NCBI GenBank assembly: GCA_026995985.1
Contig: JALWNF010000115.1
Span: 1-17,156 of the forward strand
Length of the DNA stretch: 17,156 nucleotides
Source of the DNA: Campylobacteraceae bacterium
Lineage (GTDB): Bacteria > Campylobacterota > Campylobacteria > Campylobacterales > Sulfurovaceae
Direction of reading: 5' to 3'
Under the pieces are notes generated by a model. That model saw nothing but the letters and a program-made list of their open reading frames with translations, searched no databases and was not told the DNA's origin. The position numbers and the translations under genes are program-made. Position 1 is the stretch's first letter; every line of letters starts with the position of its first letter. This document shows, piece after piece, positions 5,919 to 13,475 of the stretch.

Positions 5919-7373
5919 TTACTTAGCAAGTTTCTCAACTAGTCTAGTCATCATTCTGACACCATAACCTGAAGCTCCAACAGGGTTCTCACCCCAAGTG
6001 TGTTCTACATATGCAGGTCCTGCAATATCAATATGTGCCCACTTATCTTTGTTCTCTTTTTCAATAAAATTATCTAAAAAGATACCAGCTGTAATCGCCC
6101 CACCATAAGGGGTGTTTGAGATATTTGAGATGTCTGCAACATTTGACTTTAGAGATTTTCTAAGATGTCTGTTAAAGTCTAGTTTAGTTGCTAATTCACC
6201 TGCCTCTTTAGAAGCCTCTATAACCATATCTTTTGGGGTATCACAATTTCCCATTACAGCAGATGTATATTGCCCTAGAGCTACTACAGAAGCTCCTGTA
6301 AGTGTTGCTAAATCAAATATATAGTCTGCCTCTACCTCTTGTTGTGCATAGGCTAAAACATCAGCAAGAACCAGACGCCCCTCTGCATCTGTGTTTCTTA
6401 CCTCAATAGTTTTTCCACTTTTAGAGATAAGCACATCATCAGGCTTATAGGCATCTCCACCTATCATATTTTCAACAGCGCCAACAAACCCGTGAACCTC
6501 AACAGGTAGATTCATTTTGCTAACTGCTTTTAAAATACCCAAAACAGCAGAAGCACCACTCTTATCAAGCTTCATATTTACCATAGAGGTAGATGGTTTA
6601 AGACTAAGTCCACCTGAATCGTAAGTAAGTCCTTTACCTATAAGGGAGATAACAGCTTTTGGATTTTTAGGTTTATGTGCTAAGTGAATAACACGTGGCT
6701 TATGCCTAGAGGCACGTGCAACAGCAAGTAGAGCTTCCATCTTCTCTTTTTTTATCTCTTTTGGTTTTAATATTTTACATTCAAGATTTAGCTCTTCTGC
6801 TAATCCTTGAGCAATTTGTGCTAAAGTATCAGGGTAACAATCATTAGGAGTAGTGTTAACAATATCTCTTGTAAAGTTGGTTGCATCGGCTGTGATTTGT
6901 GCTAATTTAATAGCATCTTCACACTCTTGTTTATCTAGTTCAAAACCATGGTACTCCTCTAGTGAAATAGTTACATCTTTGAGTTTTTGTTTTGATTTTT
7001 TTGTTTTATATTTGTTAAAACTATAAGCTCCTAAAAGTAGACCCTCTACCATAGCTCTAAGGTTATGAGTAGACTCTTTGTTTTCAAAATAACAAGCCAC
7101 TTTAAGGCTCTTATATTTAGTTGATTTTAGTCTTTGAATTGCTTTTGCCATAGCAACTCTTAGATTTTTATCATTGATTTTTTCTACACCAATAAATAGT
7201 CTGTTTTTCTCTACAAGAAGATAGCTCTCATCTTGTTCTGCTTTAAAATTAGCTTTTTTTAGCAGTTTTCTATTTTTTACAAAATTGTGTTTGAAGTTTT
7301 TATCAACAATTAAAATAACTTCTACATCTGCATCTATTTCACTTATTGGGCTTATGGTTAGTTCAAAATTCAT
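5919..7373 (-). CDS. pepA: Leucyl (cytosol) aminopeptidase, M17 family
   Basis: A two-zinc aminopeptidase that removes N-terminal residues, Leu preferred, from peptides in the cytoplasm; M17 enzymes work as hexamers. At 484 residues it has normal length. The catalytic C-terminal domain contains GKGLTYDSGG with metal ligands K247 and D252, catalytic K259, D270 in NMKLDKSGAS, and the family signature NTDAEGRL with D329 and E331 as ligands and R333 as the bicarbonate-binding arginine. All key residues are intact. The N-terminal domain is more variable and lysine-rich. Some relatives (E. coli PepA) also bind DNA as regulators, but nothing here shows that. It is the first gene of a minus-strand group with the VanZ-like gene and ychF, and 65 bases separate it from the end of trpB. 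Confidence 0.96.
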   Translation of the reverse strand: MNFELTISPISEIDADVEVILIVDKNFKHNFVKNRKLLKKANFKAEQDESYLLVEKNRLFIGVEKINDKNLRVAMAKAIQRLKSTKYKSLKVACYFENKESTHNLRAMVEGLLLGAYSFNKYKTKKSKQKLKDVTISLEEYHGFELDKQECEDAIKLAQITADATNFTRDIVNTTPNDCYPDTLAQIAQGLAEELNLECKILKPKEIKKEKMEALLAVARASRHKPRVIHLAHKPKNPKAVISLIGKGLTYDSGGLSLKPSTSMVNMKLDKSGASAVLGILKAVSKMNLPVEVHGFVGAVENMIGGDAYKPDDVLISKSGKTIEVRNTDAEGRLVLADVLAYAQQEVEADYIFDLATLTGASVVALGQYTSAVMGNCDTPKDMVIEASKEAGELATKLDFNRHLRKSLKSNVADISNISNTPYGGAITAGIFLDNFIEKENKDKWAHIDIAGPAYVEHTWGENPVGASGYGVRMMTRLVEKLAK

Positions 7374-7438
7374 ATTTTCTTTCCTTATTAAATATCTAAC
7401 TTGGTTTTGTTTTAATAGTGTTGTTGAGGGATAATACC

Positions 7439-8698
7439 CTACTTGAATTGTTCTGATAAAATAGTTTGTGCTTGTATCATATCTTTATCACCTCGTCCAG
7501 AGAGATTAATTAAAATGGTTTTCCCCTCTACCTCTTCTGGTTTCATCTTTTTTAGGTAGGCAATAGCATGAGAGGACTCAAACGCAGGAATAATCCCCTC
7601 AGCTTGTGAGAGCCAAACAAAAGCCTCTAGTGCCTCCTCATCAGTAATATGGTCGTAAGTAACAAGATTGTTATCTTTAAGGTAGGCGTGTTCTGGTCCA
7701 ATTCCAGGGTAGTCAAGACCAGCACTAATAGAGTGAGCCTCTTGAATCTGACCATCTTCATCTTGGAGTAGGTAGCTTAGTTGTCCATGTAACACACCAG
7801 GACTTCCCTTTTTTAGGGAGCAACCATGTTTATTTGTCTCAACTCCTAAACCTCCAGCTTCAATCCCTATACACTCTACAGACTCCTCATCTATAAAGTG
7901 GTTAAAGATGCCAAGAGCATTAGAGCCTCCACCAATACAAGCTATAACTTTATCTGGTAGAGAGGACTCAACAGCCTCTAGTTGCTGTTTAGCCTCCCAG
8001 CCAATAATAGATTGAATATCACGAACCATCATAGGATAGGGGTGAGGTCCTGCTACTGTTCCTATAATATAGTAAGTATCTCTAGCATTGGTTACCCAGT
8101 GTCTAATCGCATCATTCATAGCATCTTTTAGACTTTGGCTTCCAGATTCAACTGCATGAACTTTAGCTCCAAGAAGTTTCATTCTAAAGACATTTAACTC
8201 TTGGCGTTTAACATCTTTAGCCCCCATAAAAATCTCACACTCTAAGCCAAAAAGTGCAGCTACTGTAGCTGTTGCTACACCATGTTGACCAGCACCAGTT
8301 TCAGCAATAACCTTTTTTTTGCCTAAACGTTTAGCTAGGACAGCTTGTGCAATACAGTGGTTAATCTTGTGAGCCCCTGTATGGTTAAGGTCTTCACGCT
8401 TTAGGTATATCTTTGCATTTAACTCTTTTGAGAGGTTACTTGCAAAGTATAAAGCAGAGGGGCGACCAACATAGTTTTTATAGTAGTAGTCAATCTCTTC
8501 CCAAAAATCTTTATCAAAACGTACAGCTTCATAATCTTGGCGTAATTGCTCAAGTATAGGCATAAGTGTTTCAGGAACAAAACGACCACCAAATCTATGT
8601 TTATCTTTCTCTTTTCCAAAGTGACCAAGCTCATCTGGGTCATGTTTACTAGGAGTAGGAATATATATTTTTTCATTTAAAGGCAAATTTTCTTGCAT
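7439..8698 (-). CDS. trpB: Tryptophan synthase beta chain
   Basis: TrpB is the PLP enzyme that condenses indole with serine to give tryptophan, normally in an alpha2beta2 complex with TrpA. The 419-residue protein has the PLP lysine K111 in HTGAHKINH, catalytic Glu E133 in ETGAGQHG, the phosphate loop GGGSN (256-260) and the C-terminal [11 protein letters not shown] block. Length and motifs fit the ordinary TrpB1 type. After the PLP lysine it reads INHCIAQ where most family members have a second Asn (KxNN). There is an N-terminal extension of roughly 30 residues before GGRFVPE. No trpA or other trp gene is adjacent, so its partner must lie elsewhere. A TATAAT box at 8734-8729 and a GAGAG ribosome binding site precede it. 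Confidence 0.96.
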   Translation of the reverse strand: MQENLPLNEKIYIPTPSKHDPDELGHFGKEKDKHRFGGRFVPETLMPILEQLRQDYEAVRFDKDFWEEIDYYYKNYVGRPSALYFASNLSKELNAKIYLKREDLNHTGAHKINHCIAQAVLAKRLGKKKVIAETGAGQHGVATATVAALFGLECEIFMGAKDVKRQELNVFRMKLLGAKVHAVESGSQSLKDAMNDAIRHWVTNARDTYYIIGTVAGPHPYPMMVRDIQSIIGWEAKQQLEAVESSLPDKVIACIGGGSNALGIFNHFIDEESVECIGIEAGGLGVETNKHGCSLKKGSPGVLHGQLSYLLQDEDGQIQEAHSISAGLDYPGIGPEHAYLKDNNLVTYDHITDEEALEAFVWLSQAEGIIPAFESSHAIAYLKKMKPEEVEGKTILINLSGRGDKDMIQAQTILSEQFK

Positions 8699-8728
8699 TC
8701 GATTCTCTCAATATTAAATAGTTGATGG

Positions 8729-8734
8729 ATTATA
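8729..8734 (-). promoter_or_regulatory. -10 box for trpB
   Basis: The minus strand reads TATAAT here, about 31 bases before the trpB ATG. No leader peptide, attenuator hairpin or trp operator was recognised in the short leader. Confidence 0.65.
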
Positions 8735-8819
8735 ACCTATGAGAGGTTAATATATGGATTAGTATAAACTATTATATATAGTGCTATTAATTAAAAATAT
8801 ATCACACAATATAGAAAAG

Positions 8820-8861
8820 ATGTTTCTTTATGTTTTTTTTTAATTGTTTTATGTTTCTTTA
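8820..8861. repeat. 11-bp direct repeat ATGTTTCTTTA, 31 bp apart
   Basis: Two exact copies occur at 8820-8830 and 8851-8861 in T-rich DNA, 14 bases upstream of the -10 box at 8875. The centre-to-centre distance of 31 bp is close to three helical turns. This would fit a pair of protein-binding sites, but in such biased sequence chance is possible. Confidence 0.4.
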
Positions 8862-8874
8862 AGTTAAAATATAT

Positions 8875-8880
8875 TATAAT
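8875..8880 (+). promoter_or_regulatory. -10 box for a possible small RNA
   Basis: TATAAT lies 6-7 bases before the start of the folded element at 8886-9020 and points into it. No coding sequence follows on this strand before 9636. Confidence 0.55.
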
Positions 8881-8885
8881 TTCTA

Positions 8886-9020
8886 TACGACGACATATAG
8901 GGTGGCACTTTAGCTCTCCCCTATTTCCTGAATTAGTATTATGTCCCCTTTAAGAGGGCGTTCTCTAAAACTGTCTATAGTGCCACCAGATAATGAATAT
9001 ATTTTCAATATGTCGTTGTG
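8886..9020 (+). ncRNA. Candidate structured RNA or mobile-element remnant
   Basis: This non-coding stretch folds strongly on itself. The outer stem pairs 8887-8898 with 9008-9019 (nine contiguous Watson-Crick pairs plus one G-U and two more pairs). An inner stem pairs GGTGGCACT at 8901-8909 with AGTGCCACC at 8979-8987. A small hairpin TGAA/TTCA sits at 8994-9007, giving a three-way junction. The centre holds CCCTT/GAGGG (8946-8958) and TTAG/CTAA (8910-8913 with 8965-8968). A plus-strand -10 box immediately precedes it. I cannot match it to SRP RNA, tmRNA or RNase P; at about 135 nt it is short for 6S RNA. The centre (CCTGAATTAGTATTATGTCC) also resembles, from memory, the flanks of IS200-like REP-associated transposase genes, so a MITE- or REPIN-like remnant is the main alternative. 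Confidence 0.5.
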
Positions 9021-9042
9021 CTAGAAAGATTACAAAGAGTGT

Positions 9043-9537
9043 CTATTTTGACTTTTCAAAATATCCTTTTTCTTTGTTTTTAACTACTCTTTTGTAATCT
9101 TTAATTATTCCATTCATGGATATATATACTCCTCCTTTCTGAATATTCTGTAAATATCCAAAGGCAGCCCCTAAATTAAATGCCGATTCTATAGGATTTA
9201 CAGAATATGGTACCATTGCACCTGTCAATATGATTTTTTTATTTTTCTCCTTTTTTGCAATATATTGAGCAGTTTTGTGCATGGTATCTGTTCCATGAAC
9301 TATAATAATGTGCTCTATTTTAGTCTCTTTTATAGATTGAACAATGATTTCTCGGTCTTCATCAGTCATATAAAGACTATCTTTTCCTATAATATTTTTT
9401 ATTTTAAACTCTGTTAATACTGCTTTAGCAATTGATTTTATAGCTCTACCTGTTGGTTCAATATCTAAATTACCTGTTATTGGGTTATAGACTTTATTAA
9501 AGGTGCCACCTGTATTTAAAATTAATATTTTTTTCAT
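9043..9537 (-). CDS. Single-domain asparaginase-like protein
   Basis: The 164-residue protein matches only the N-terminal domain of type I/II L-asparaginases, which hydrolyse asparagine to aspartate and are normally about 330 residues. The active-site threonines are visible: NTGGTF (T9 and T12), HGTDTM (T83, D84) and the lysine-loop region LTGAM (104-108). The C-terminal dimer-contact domain is absent, and no continuation can be read beyond the stop before the element at 9020. From memory, short proteins ending in a similar YKRVVKN-KGYFE pattern occur across Campylobacterota, so this is probably a real one-domain family rather than a broken gene; activity is uncertain. I place the start at the ATG at 9537, which has a GAGAG-type ribosome binding site; an upstream GTG at 9564 lacks one. 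Confidence 0.75.
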   Translation of the reverse strand: MKKILILNTGGTFNKVYNPITGNLDIEPTGRAIKSIAKAVLTEFKIKNIIGKDSLYMTDEDREIIVQSIKETKIEHIIIVHGTDTMHKTAQYIAKKEKNKKIILTGAMVPYSVNPIESAFNLGAAFGYLQNIQKGGVYISMNGIIKDYKRVVKNKEKGYFEKSK

Positions 9538-9635
9538 ACTTTTCTCTCTTTTCTTTTTTATCACTTTATTTTTTTATTTATATTCTATCTCAATCGTGAT
9601 AAAATGCCACATCAATTTTAATTGGAGATTAATCA

Positions 9636-10457
9636 ATGATAATGAAAGGCAAAAAAGGTATCATCCTTGGAATTGCAAATAAAAAGTCTATTGCTTATGG
9701 AATAGCACAAGCTTGTAGAGAGCAAGGAGCAGAGGTAGCTATTACATTTTTAAATGAGCGTTTTGAGAAAAAGTTAGCACCTGTGGCAGAGGAGCTTGGT
9801 TGTGGTGAGAGATTTTACCCATGTGATGTAACTAAACCAGAAGAGATAAAAGCACTTAAAGATAGTATTCAAAAAGATATGGGTCAGATAGATTTTATTG
9901 TTCACTCTATTGCTTTTGCACCAAAAGAGGGGCTTATGGGTCGTTTTCATAATATCTCCAAAGAGGCTTTCAATACAGCTATGGATATTTCAGTCTACTC
10001 ACTTATTGAGCTTGTAAGAGAGTTAAAGCCTGTTTTATCTAATAACTCATCTGTGCTTACACTTACTTACTATGGTGGGGTAAAATATATTCCAAACTAT
10101 AATCTTATGGGGATTGCAAAAGCAACATTGGAGATGACAGTAAAGTATTTGGCAGAGGATTTAGGTCGTGATGGTATTCGTGTAAATGCTATCTCAGCTG
10201 GTCCTATTAAGACTCTAGCAGCAGCAGGAATTGGAGAGTTTGGGTTTATGTTAAAGTGGAATGCAGCTCACTCACCACTTAAGAGAAATGTAACCATCAA
10301 AGATGTTGGAAACTCTGGAATGTATCTTCTTTCAGACCTTAGTGCAGGTGTTACAGGTGAGATTCACTATGTAGATGGTGGATTTAATATTATGGGAATG
10401 CCATCTGTTGAGACTAACGAAGATGGTAAACAGGTTATTGCTTGGAATGGTGAATAG
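9636..10457 (+). CDS. fabI: Enoyl-[acyl-carrier-protein] reductase (NADH) FabI
   Basis: FabI catalyses the last, reductive step of each fatty acid elongation cycle, and its family is the target of triclosan. It is a short-chain dehydrogenase-like Rossmann protein of 273 residues. The nucleotide site is ILGIANKKSIAYGIA (10-24), with CDV near 63-65 and HSIAFAP (90-96). The catalytic triad pattern is Y145, Y155 and K162 in YYGGVKYIPNYNLMGIAK, with the spacing known from E. coli (Tyr146, Tyr156, Lys163). RVNAISAGPIKTLAAAGI follows as the substrate-loop block. The ATG at 9636 is favoured because GGAG at 9624-9627 is eight bases upstream; Met3 is the alternative. A possible -10 box, TAAAAT, is at 9600-9605. 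It is followed after six bases by rlmB. Confidence 0.96.
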   Translation: MIMKGKKGIILGIANKKSIAYGIAQACREQGAEVAITFLNERFEKKLAPVAEELGCGERFYPCDVTKPEEIKALKDSIQKDMGQIDFIVHSIAFAPKEGLMGRFHNISKEAFNTAMDISVYSLIELVRELKPVLSNNSSVLTLTYYGGVKYIPNYNLMGIAKATLEMTVKYLAEDLGRDGIRVNAISAGPIKTLAAAGIGEFGFMLKWNAAHSPLKRNVTIKDVGNSGMYLLSDLSAGVTGEIHYVDGGFNIMGMPSVETNEDGKQVIAWNGE

Positions 10458-10463
10458 AGTTTT

Positions 10464-11219
10464 ATGAAAGACTCACTAGAGTATCTTGCTAAACGGGCTT
10501 TTTTTGATAAAATCATTACTATTTATGGACGTAATGCAGTCTTAGAAGCCCTAGAAGATAAAACACTTCAAATATATAAGCTACACTTTTCTAACTCTAA
10601 TAAAAGAGTAGCTCAACTTGAAAAGATGATTACTCTAGCTAAAAAGAGAGGCATAGAGATAGCCTATCATGACAAAAAAGCACTTTCGCGTATCTCTAAA
10701 AATGCCAAACAGGATCAAGGGGTAGCTCTTGATATTGTTTTAGAACAATCTCTAACCCAAGAGGAGTTTTTAGTTCAAAATAGCTCTTTTAGAGTTTTAG
10801 CACTCGATGGCATTCATAATCCTCAAAACTTAGGTATGATTATTCGCTCTGCAACAGCAGGAGATATTGATGCTATTTTACTCCCTACTAAAAACTCAGC
10901 TCAAATTACACCTTTAGTTATTAAGGCTTCTGTTGGTACAGTTTTTAAAATGCCTATTATCAAGGTAAAAAATCTAGCAAAGAGTTTAGAAGCATTTAAA
11001 GATACAGGAGCCTCTATCTATACGCTCTCTTCCCATGCCAAAAAAAGTTATAAAGATGAAGAGTATGGAGAAAAAATCGTTTTTGTATTGGGTAATGAGA
11101 GTGATGGAGTAAGTAAAGAGGTAGAGGCTTTGAGTACAGCTTCTATTGCTATTCCTATGAGGCGAGGTGTTGAGTCTCTAAATGTAGCTGTTACGGCTTC
11201 ACTTTTGGCATTTTTGTAA
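10464..11219 (+). CDS. rlmB: 23S rRNA 2'-O-methyltransferase RlmB / TrmH family
   Basis: A SpoU-class (SPOUT) RNA methyltransferase of 251 residues. An N-terminal L30e-like RNA-binding domain (about 17-90, beginning IYGRNAVLEAL) precedes the knotted methyltransferase domain. That domain shows motif 1 NPQNLGMIIRSA (119-130, with catalytic R128), motif 2 LGNESDGVS (209-217) and motif 3 IPMRRGVESLNVAVTAS (230-246). The domain order and motifs fit RlmB, which methylates G2251 of 23S rRNA, but other TrmH-family enzymes with the same layout modify different sites, so the target base is inferred. It starts six bases after fabI with only a weak ribosome binding site, suggesting coupling. It ends two bases from the convergent Uma2 gene. 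Confidence 0.88.
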   Translation: MKDSLEYLAKRAFFDKIITIYGRNAVLEALEDKTLQIYKLHFSNSNKRVAQLEKMITLAKKRGIEIAYHDKKALSRISKNAKQDQGVALDIVLEQSLTQEEFLVQNSSFRVLALDGIHNPQNLGMIIRSATAGDIDAILLPTKNSAQITPLVIKASVGTVFKMPIIKVKNLAKSLEAFKDTGASIYTLSSHAKKSYKDEEYGEKIVFVLGNESDGVSKEVEALSTASIAIPMRRGVESLNVAVTASLLAFL

Positions 11220-11221
11220 TA

Positions 11222-11770
11222 TTATCTCCTAAACTTCTCAAATACAGCTTCAAAATCTATTGAGGCTTGACACTCTAAGTCACTAAACTCATACTCCTCT
11301 AAAGAGAAATCACCCTGTTTAATGTACTCATTTCCCTCTAGTTTATAGATTTTAGCTTTTAAATCATTTGGATAGACTAAAACATAGTAAGGGACTCTCT
11401 CCTCTTTATAGATTTCAAACTTATACTTCTCATCTCTTTTAGCTGTAGATTTACTAATAATCTCAACAACAATCAGAGGGGACTTTGTAATGTAGGCATC
11501 ATTGGGTTCATTACAAATGAGTGAAATATCTGGTTTTAGTACCGTTATTTCATCTATTTTCCAATTTTGTTCTACAACAACTAAACATCTTTTACATTTT
11601 TTTGTAGATGAAAAAAGTTCACTAATTATTCCCCCTGCAATGGCTTGATGCATAATCATAGGAGAGGGAGCCATAGCATAGGCAATTCCATCTATAAGCT
11701 CCCACTCTCCGTCCCAACGTTTATAGTCATCATAGGTATAGCACTCAATGGCTTGTGCTAAAGGTGGCAT
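11222..11770 (-). CDS. Uma2 family (DUF820) putative endonuclease
   Basis: This 182-residue protein has the PD-(D/E)xK nuclease-like pattern of the Uma2 family: E24 in WELIDG, KPD at 79-81 (D81), then IVVEIISKST with E103, and lysines K115/K117 in RDEKYKFEIY followed by PYYVLV. Uma2 proteins are very common in cyanobacteria and scattered elsewhere. They are probably mobile and their cellular role is not established. The strong ribosome binding site AGGAGAG lies just before the ATG. It is alone on the minus strand between plus-strand rlmB and the esterase gene, which fits an independently acquired gene. I see no repeats or transposase beside it. Confidence 0.85.
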   Translation of the reverse strand: MPPLAQAIECYTYDDYKRWDGEWELIDGIAYAMAPSPMIMHQAIAGGIISELFSSTKKCKRCLVVVEQNWKIDEITVLKPDISLICNEPNDAYITKSPLIVVEIISKSTAKRDEKYKFEIYKEERVPYYVLVYPNDLKAKIYKLEGNEYIKQGDFSLEEYEFSDLECQASIDFEAVFEKFRR

Positions 11771-11822
11771 AGTCTCTCCTAGATTTTTTTATTTTATTAT
11801 ATCAGAATTCAAAGTGAAATGT

Positions 11823-11828
11823 TATAAT
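11823..11828 (+). promoter_or_regulatory. -10 box for the YqiA-like esterase gene
   Basis: TATAAT lies 21 bases before the ATG at 11850, leaving a short leader with an AAGG ribosome binding site near 11840. Confidence 0.65.
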
Positions 11829-11849
11829 GACAAATAAAAAAGGCAATAG

Positions 11850-12422
11850 ATGATAATCTATATACACGGCTATGGAAGCTCTGGAAAAGGGGTAAAAGCT
11901 AAACTCTTTAAAGAGTATTTTAAGAGCCAAGACACCCCTTATATCTCTCCCTCTCTATCTTATGTTCCTGAATTGGCAATAGATACACTTGAACAGTTGA
12001 TTGAATCTTGTGATGATGAGGTAATGCTTATTGGCTCCTCTTTAGGTGGATTTTATAGTATCTATTTAGCTGAAAAGTATGGACTAAAGGCTGTACTTAT
12101 TAACCCTGCTGTTGACTCTCCTACTACTTTAAAACGGAGAATTCTACCACTAAATGGCATGGCAACAAACTACTTCGACAATAGTTGCTATGAGTGGACT
12201 CAAAAACATATTAATATGTTGTTAAACTATAGAGTAAAAGAGATTAAAAATGGAGAGTACCTTTTGCTATTACAAAAAGGTGATGATGTTTTAGATTATA
12301 AAGATGCTTTAGAGAAACTACCTAATGCTAAAAGTATAGTGCAGGAGGGTGGAACACACACCTTTGAAGGGATTGAAAGATACTTTGAAACTATTTCTAA
12401 TTTTTTTTTAGATAAGAAATAA
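11850..12422 (+). CDS. YqiA-like alpha/beta-hydrolase (UPF0227 family esterase)
   Basis: A compact cytoplasmic alpha/beta-hydrolase of 190 residues resembling E. coli YqiA, a short-chain ester hydrolase of unknown physiological substrate. The oxyanion-hole block IYIHGYGSSGKGVKA starts at residue 3. The nucleophile elbow is GSSLGG with S64. The acid is in LLQKGDDVLDY (D145 or D146), matching the QTGDEVLDY block of YqiA. The catalytic histidine is H170 in GGTHTFEGIE. No signal peptide is seen. It has its own -10 box and stands alone between the Uma2 gene and the fmt promoter. The family assignment is good; the substrate cannot be told from sequence. Confidence 0.87.
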   Translation: MIIYIHGYGSSGKGVKAKLFKEYFKSQDTPYISPSLSYVPELAIDTLEQLIESCDDEVMLIGSSLGGFYSIYLAEKYGLKAVLINPAVDSPTTLKRRILPLNGMATNYFDNSCYEWTQKHINMLLNYRVKEIKNGEYLLLLQKGDDVLDYKDALEKLPNAKSIVQEGGTHTFEGIERYFETISNFFLDKK

Positions 12423-12528
12423 ATTTGGTAAAACTCTTTTAGCTGTTTTATAACCTAAGTCTTTTATAAATAAAATCTTATAGTTTTTGATTTGAGAGAT
12501 AGAGGTTCTATTACTATACTATTTTTGC

Positions 12529-12534
12529 TATACT
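12529..12534 (+). promoter_or_regulatory. Probable -10 box for fmt-birA-parA-parB
   Basis: TATACT lies 30 bases before the fmt start and is followed by a strong GAGGAG ribosome binding site. With the close packing downstream it probably drives the four-gene run. No better promoter was seen before parA. Confidence 0.55.
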
Positions 12535-12563
12535 TCCGACAAATAAAAAAATGAGGAGTATAA

Positions 12564-13475
12564 GTGAAAAGAGTAGTCTACATGGGGACACCTCACTATG
12601 CAAAAGAGATACTTCAAGTACTAATTGATGATGAGGCAGTAGAGATACCTTTGGTCATAAGTCAACCAGACAGAAAAGCAGGGCGAAAAGGGGAGTTAAA
12701 AGCTCCAGAGGTTAAACTCTTAGCCCAAGAGTATAACCTAAATCTACTTCAACCTGAAAAGCTCTCAGATGAAGGAGTCTATGAGGCAATTGTTGAGGCA
12801 GAGCCTGACTTTATAGTTGTTGCTGCCTTTGGGCAACTCTTGCCTAAAAATATTTTAGATATTGCTCCATGTATAAATCTTCATGCCTCTTTGCTCCCAC
12901 AATATCGTGGGGCAAGTCCTGTGCAACAGTCACTACTTAATGGTGATGAGTTTACAGGAGTAACGGCTATGCTTATGGAGGAGGGGCTAGATAGTGGACC
13001 TATTTTAGGGTATCGTTACTGTAAAATTCCATCAACTATGTTACTACCTGAACTAATGGGTAGGCTAAGTAGTGATGCTTGTGCATTAACTATTGAGACT
13101 ATTCACCGTTTTTATACTCTTAAACCAATAAAACAGAACCATGCAGTAGCAACATATTGTAAAAAGATTAAAAAGAGTGATGGTTTAGTAGATTTTAGTA
13201 GTGCCTTAAAACTCTACAATAAATATAGAGCCTTTGAGGGGTGGCCTGGTATCTTTGTTGAGAATGGAACAAAGATTAAAGATGTTAAGCTAGTAGAGAT
13301 AGAGAGTCAAAATAAGATAGGTACTATTTTGGAGATAAAAGAGAGTAGCATTGTTGTTGGGTGTAAAGAGGGCTCTTTAGAGATAGGAACACTGCAACCT
13401 ATATCTAAAAAGGCTATGGAGGCCAAGGCATACTGTGTTGGAAGAGGATTAAAAGTTGGAAATACTCTATTTTAA
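12564..13475 (+). CDS. fmt: Methionyl-tRNA formyltransferase
   Basis: Fmt transfers a formyl group from 10-formyltetrahydrofolate to initiator Met-tRNA. The protein has 303 residues, normal for the family. It opens with RVVYMGTP, and the formyltransferase active site is N105, H107 and D143 in INLHASLLPQYRGASPVQ and MEEGLDSGPIL. The C-terminal OB-fold domain that grips tRNA covers about 205-303, beginning near IKKSDGLVDFSSA. The start codon is GTG, chosen because GGAG lies directly upstream and the family's N-terminus begins there. The 3' end overlaps birA by 20 bases. Confidence 0.96.
   Translation: MKRVVYMGTPHYAKEILQVLIDDEAVEIPLVISQPDRKAGRKGELKAPEVKLLAQEYNLNLLQPEKLSDEGVYEAIVEAEPDFIVVAAFGQLLPKNILDIAPCINLHASLLPQYRGASPVQQSLLNGDEFTGVTAMLMEEGLDSGPILGYRYCKIPSTMLLPELMGRLSSDACALTIETIHRFYTLKPIKQNHAVATYCKKIKKSDGLVDFSSALKLYNKYRAFEGWPGIFVENGTKIKDVKLVEIESQNKIGTILEIKESSIVVGCKEGSLEIGTLQPISKKAMEAKAYCVGRGLKVGNTLF

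Noticed and set aside
8886..9020. SRP RNA, tmRNA, RNase P RNA or 6S RNA
   Set aside because: The conserved SRP tetraloop region, a tag reading frame with tRNA-like ends, and RNase P core blocks are all missing. The element is shorter than typical 6S RNA and does not show a single long rod with a central bubble.
9021..9564. Frameshifted full-length asparaginase
   Set aside because: No continuation of the C-terminal domain can be read in any frame downstream of the stop. The sequence there is the folded element and then trpB.
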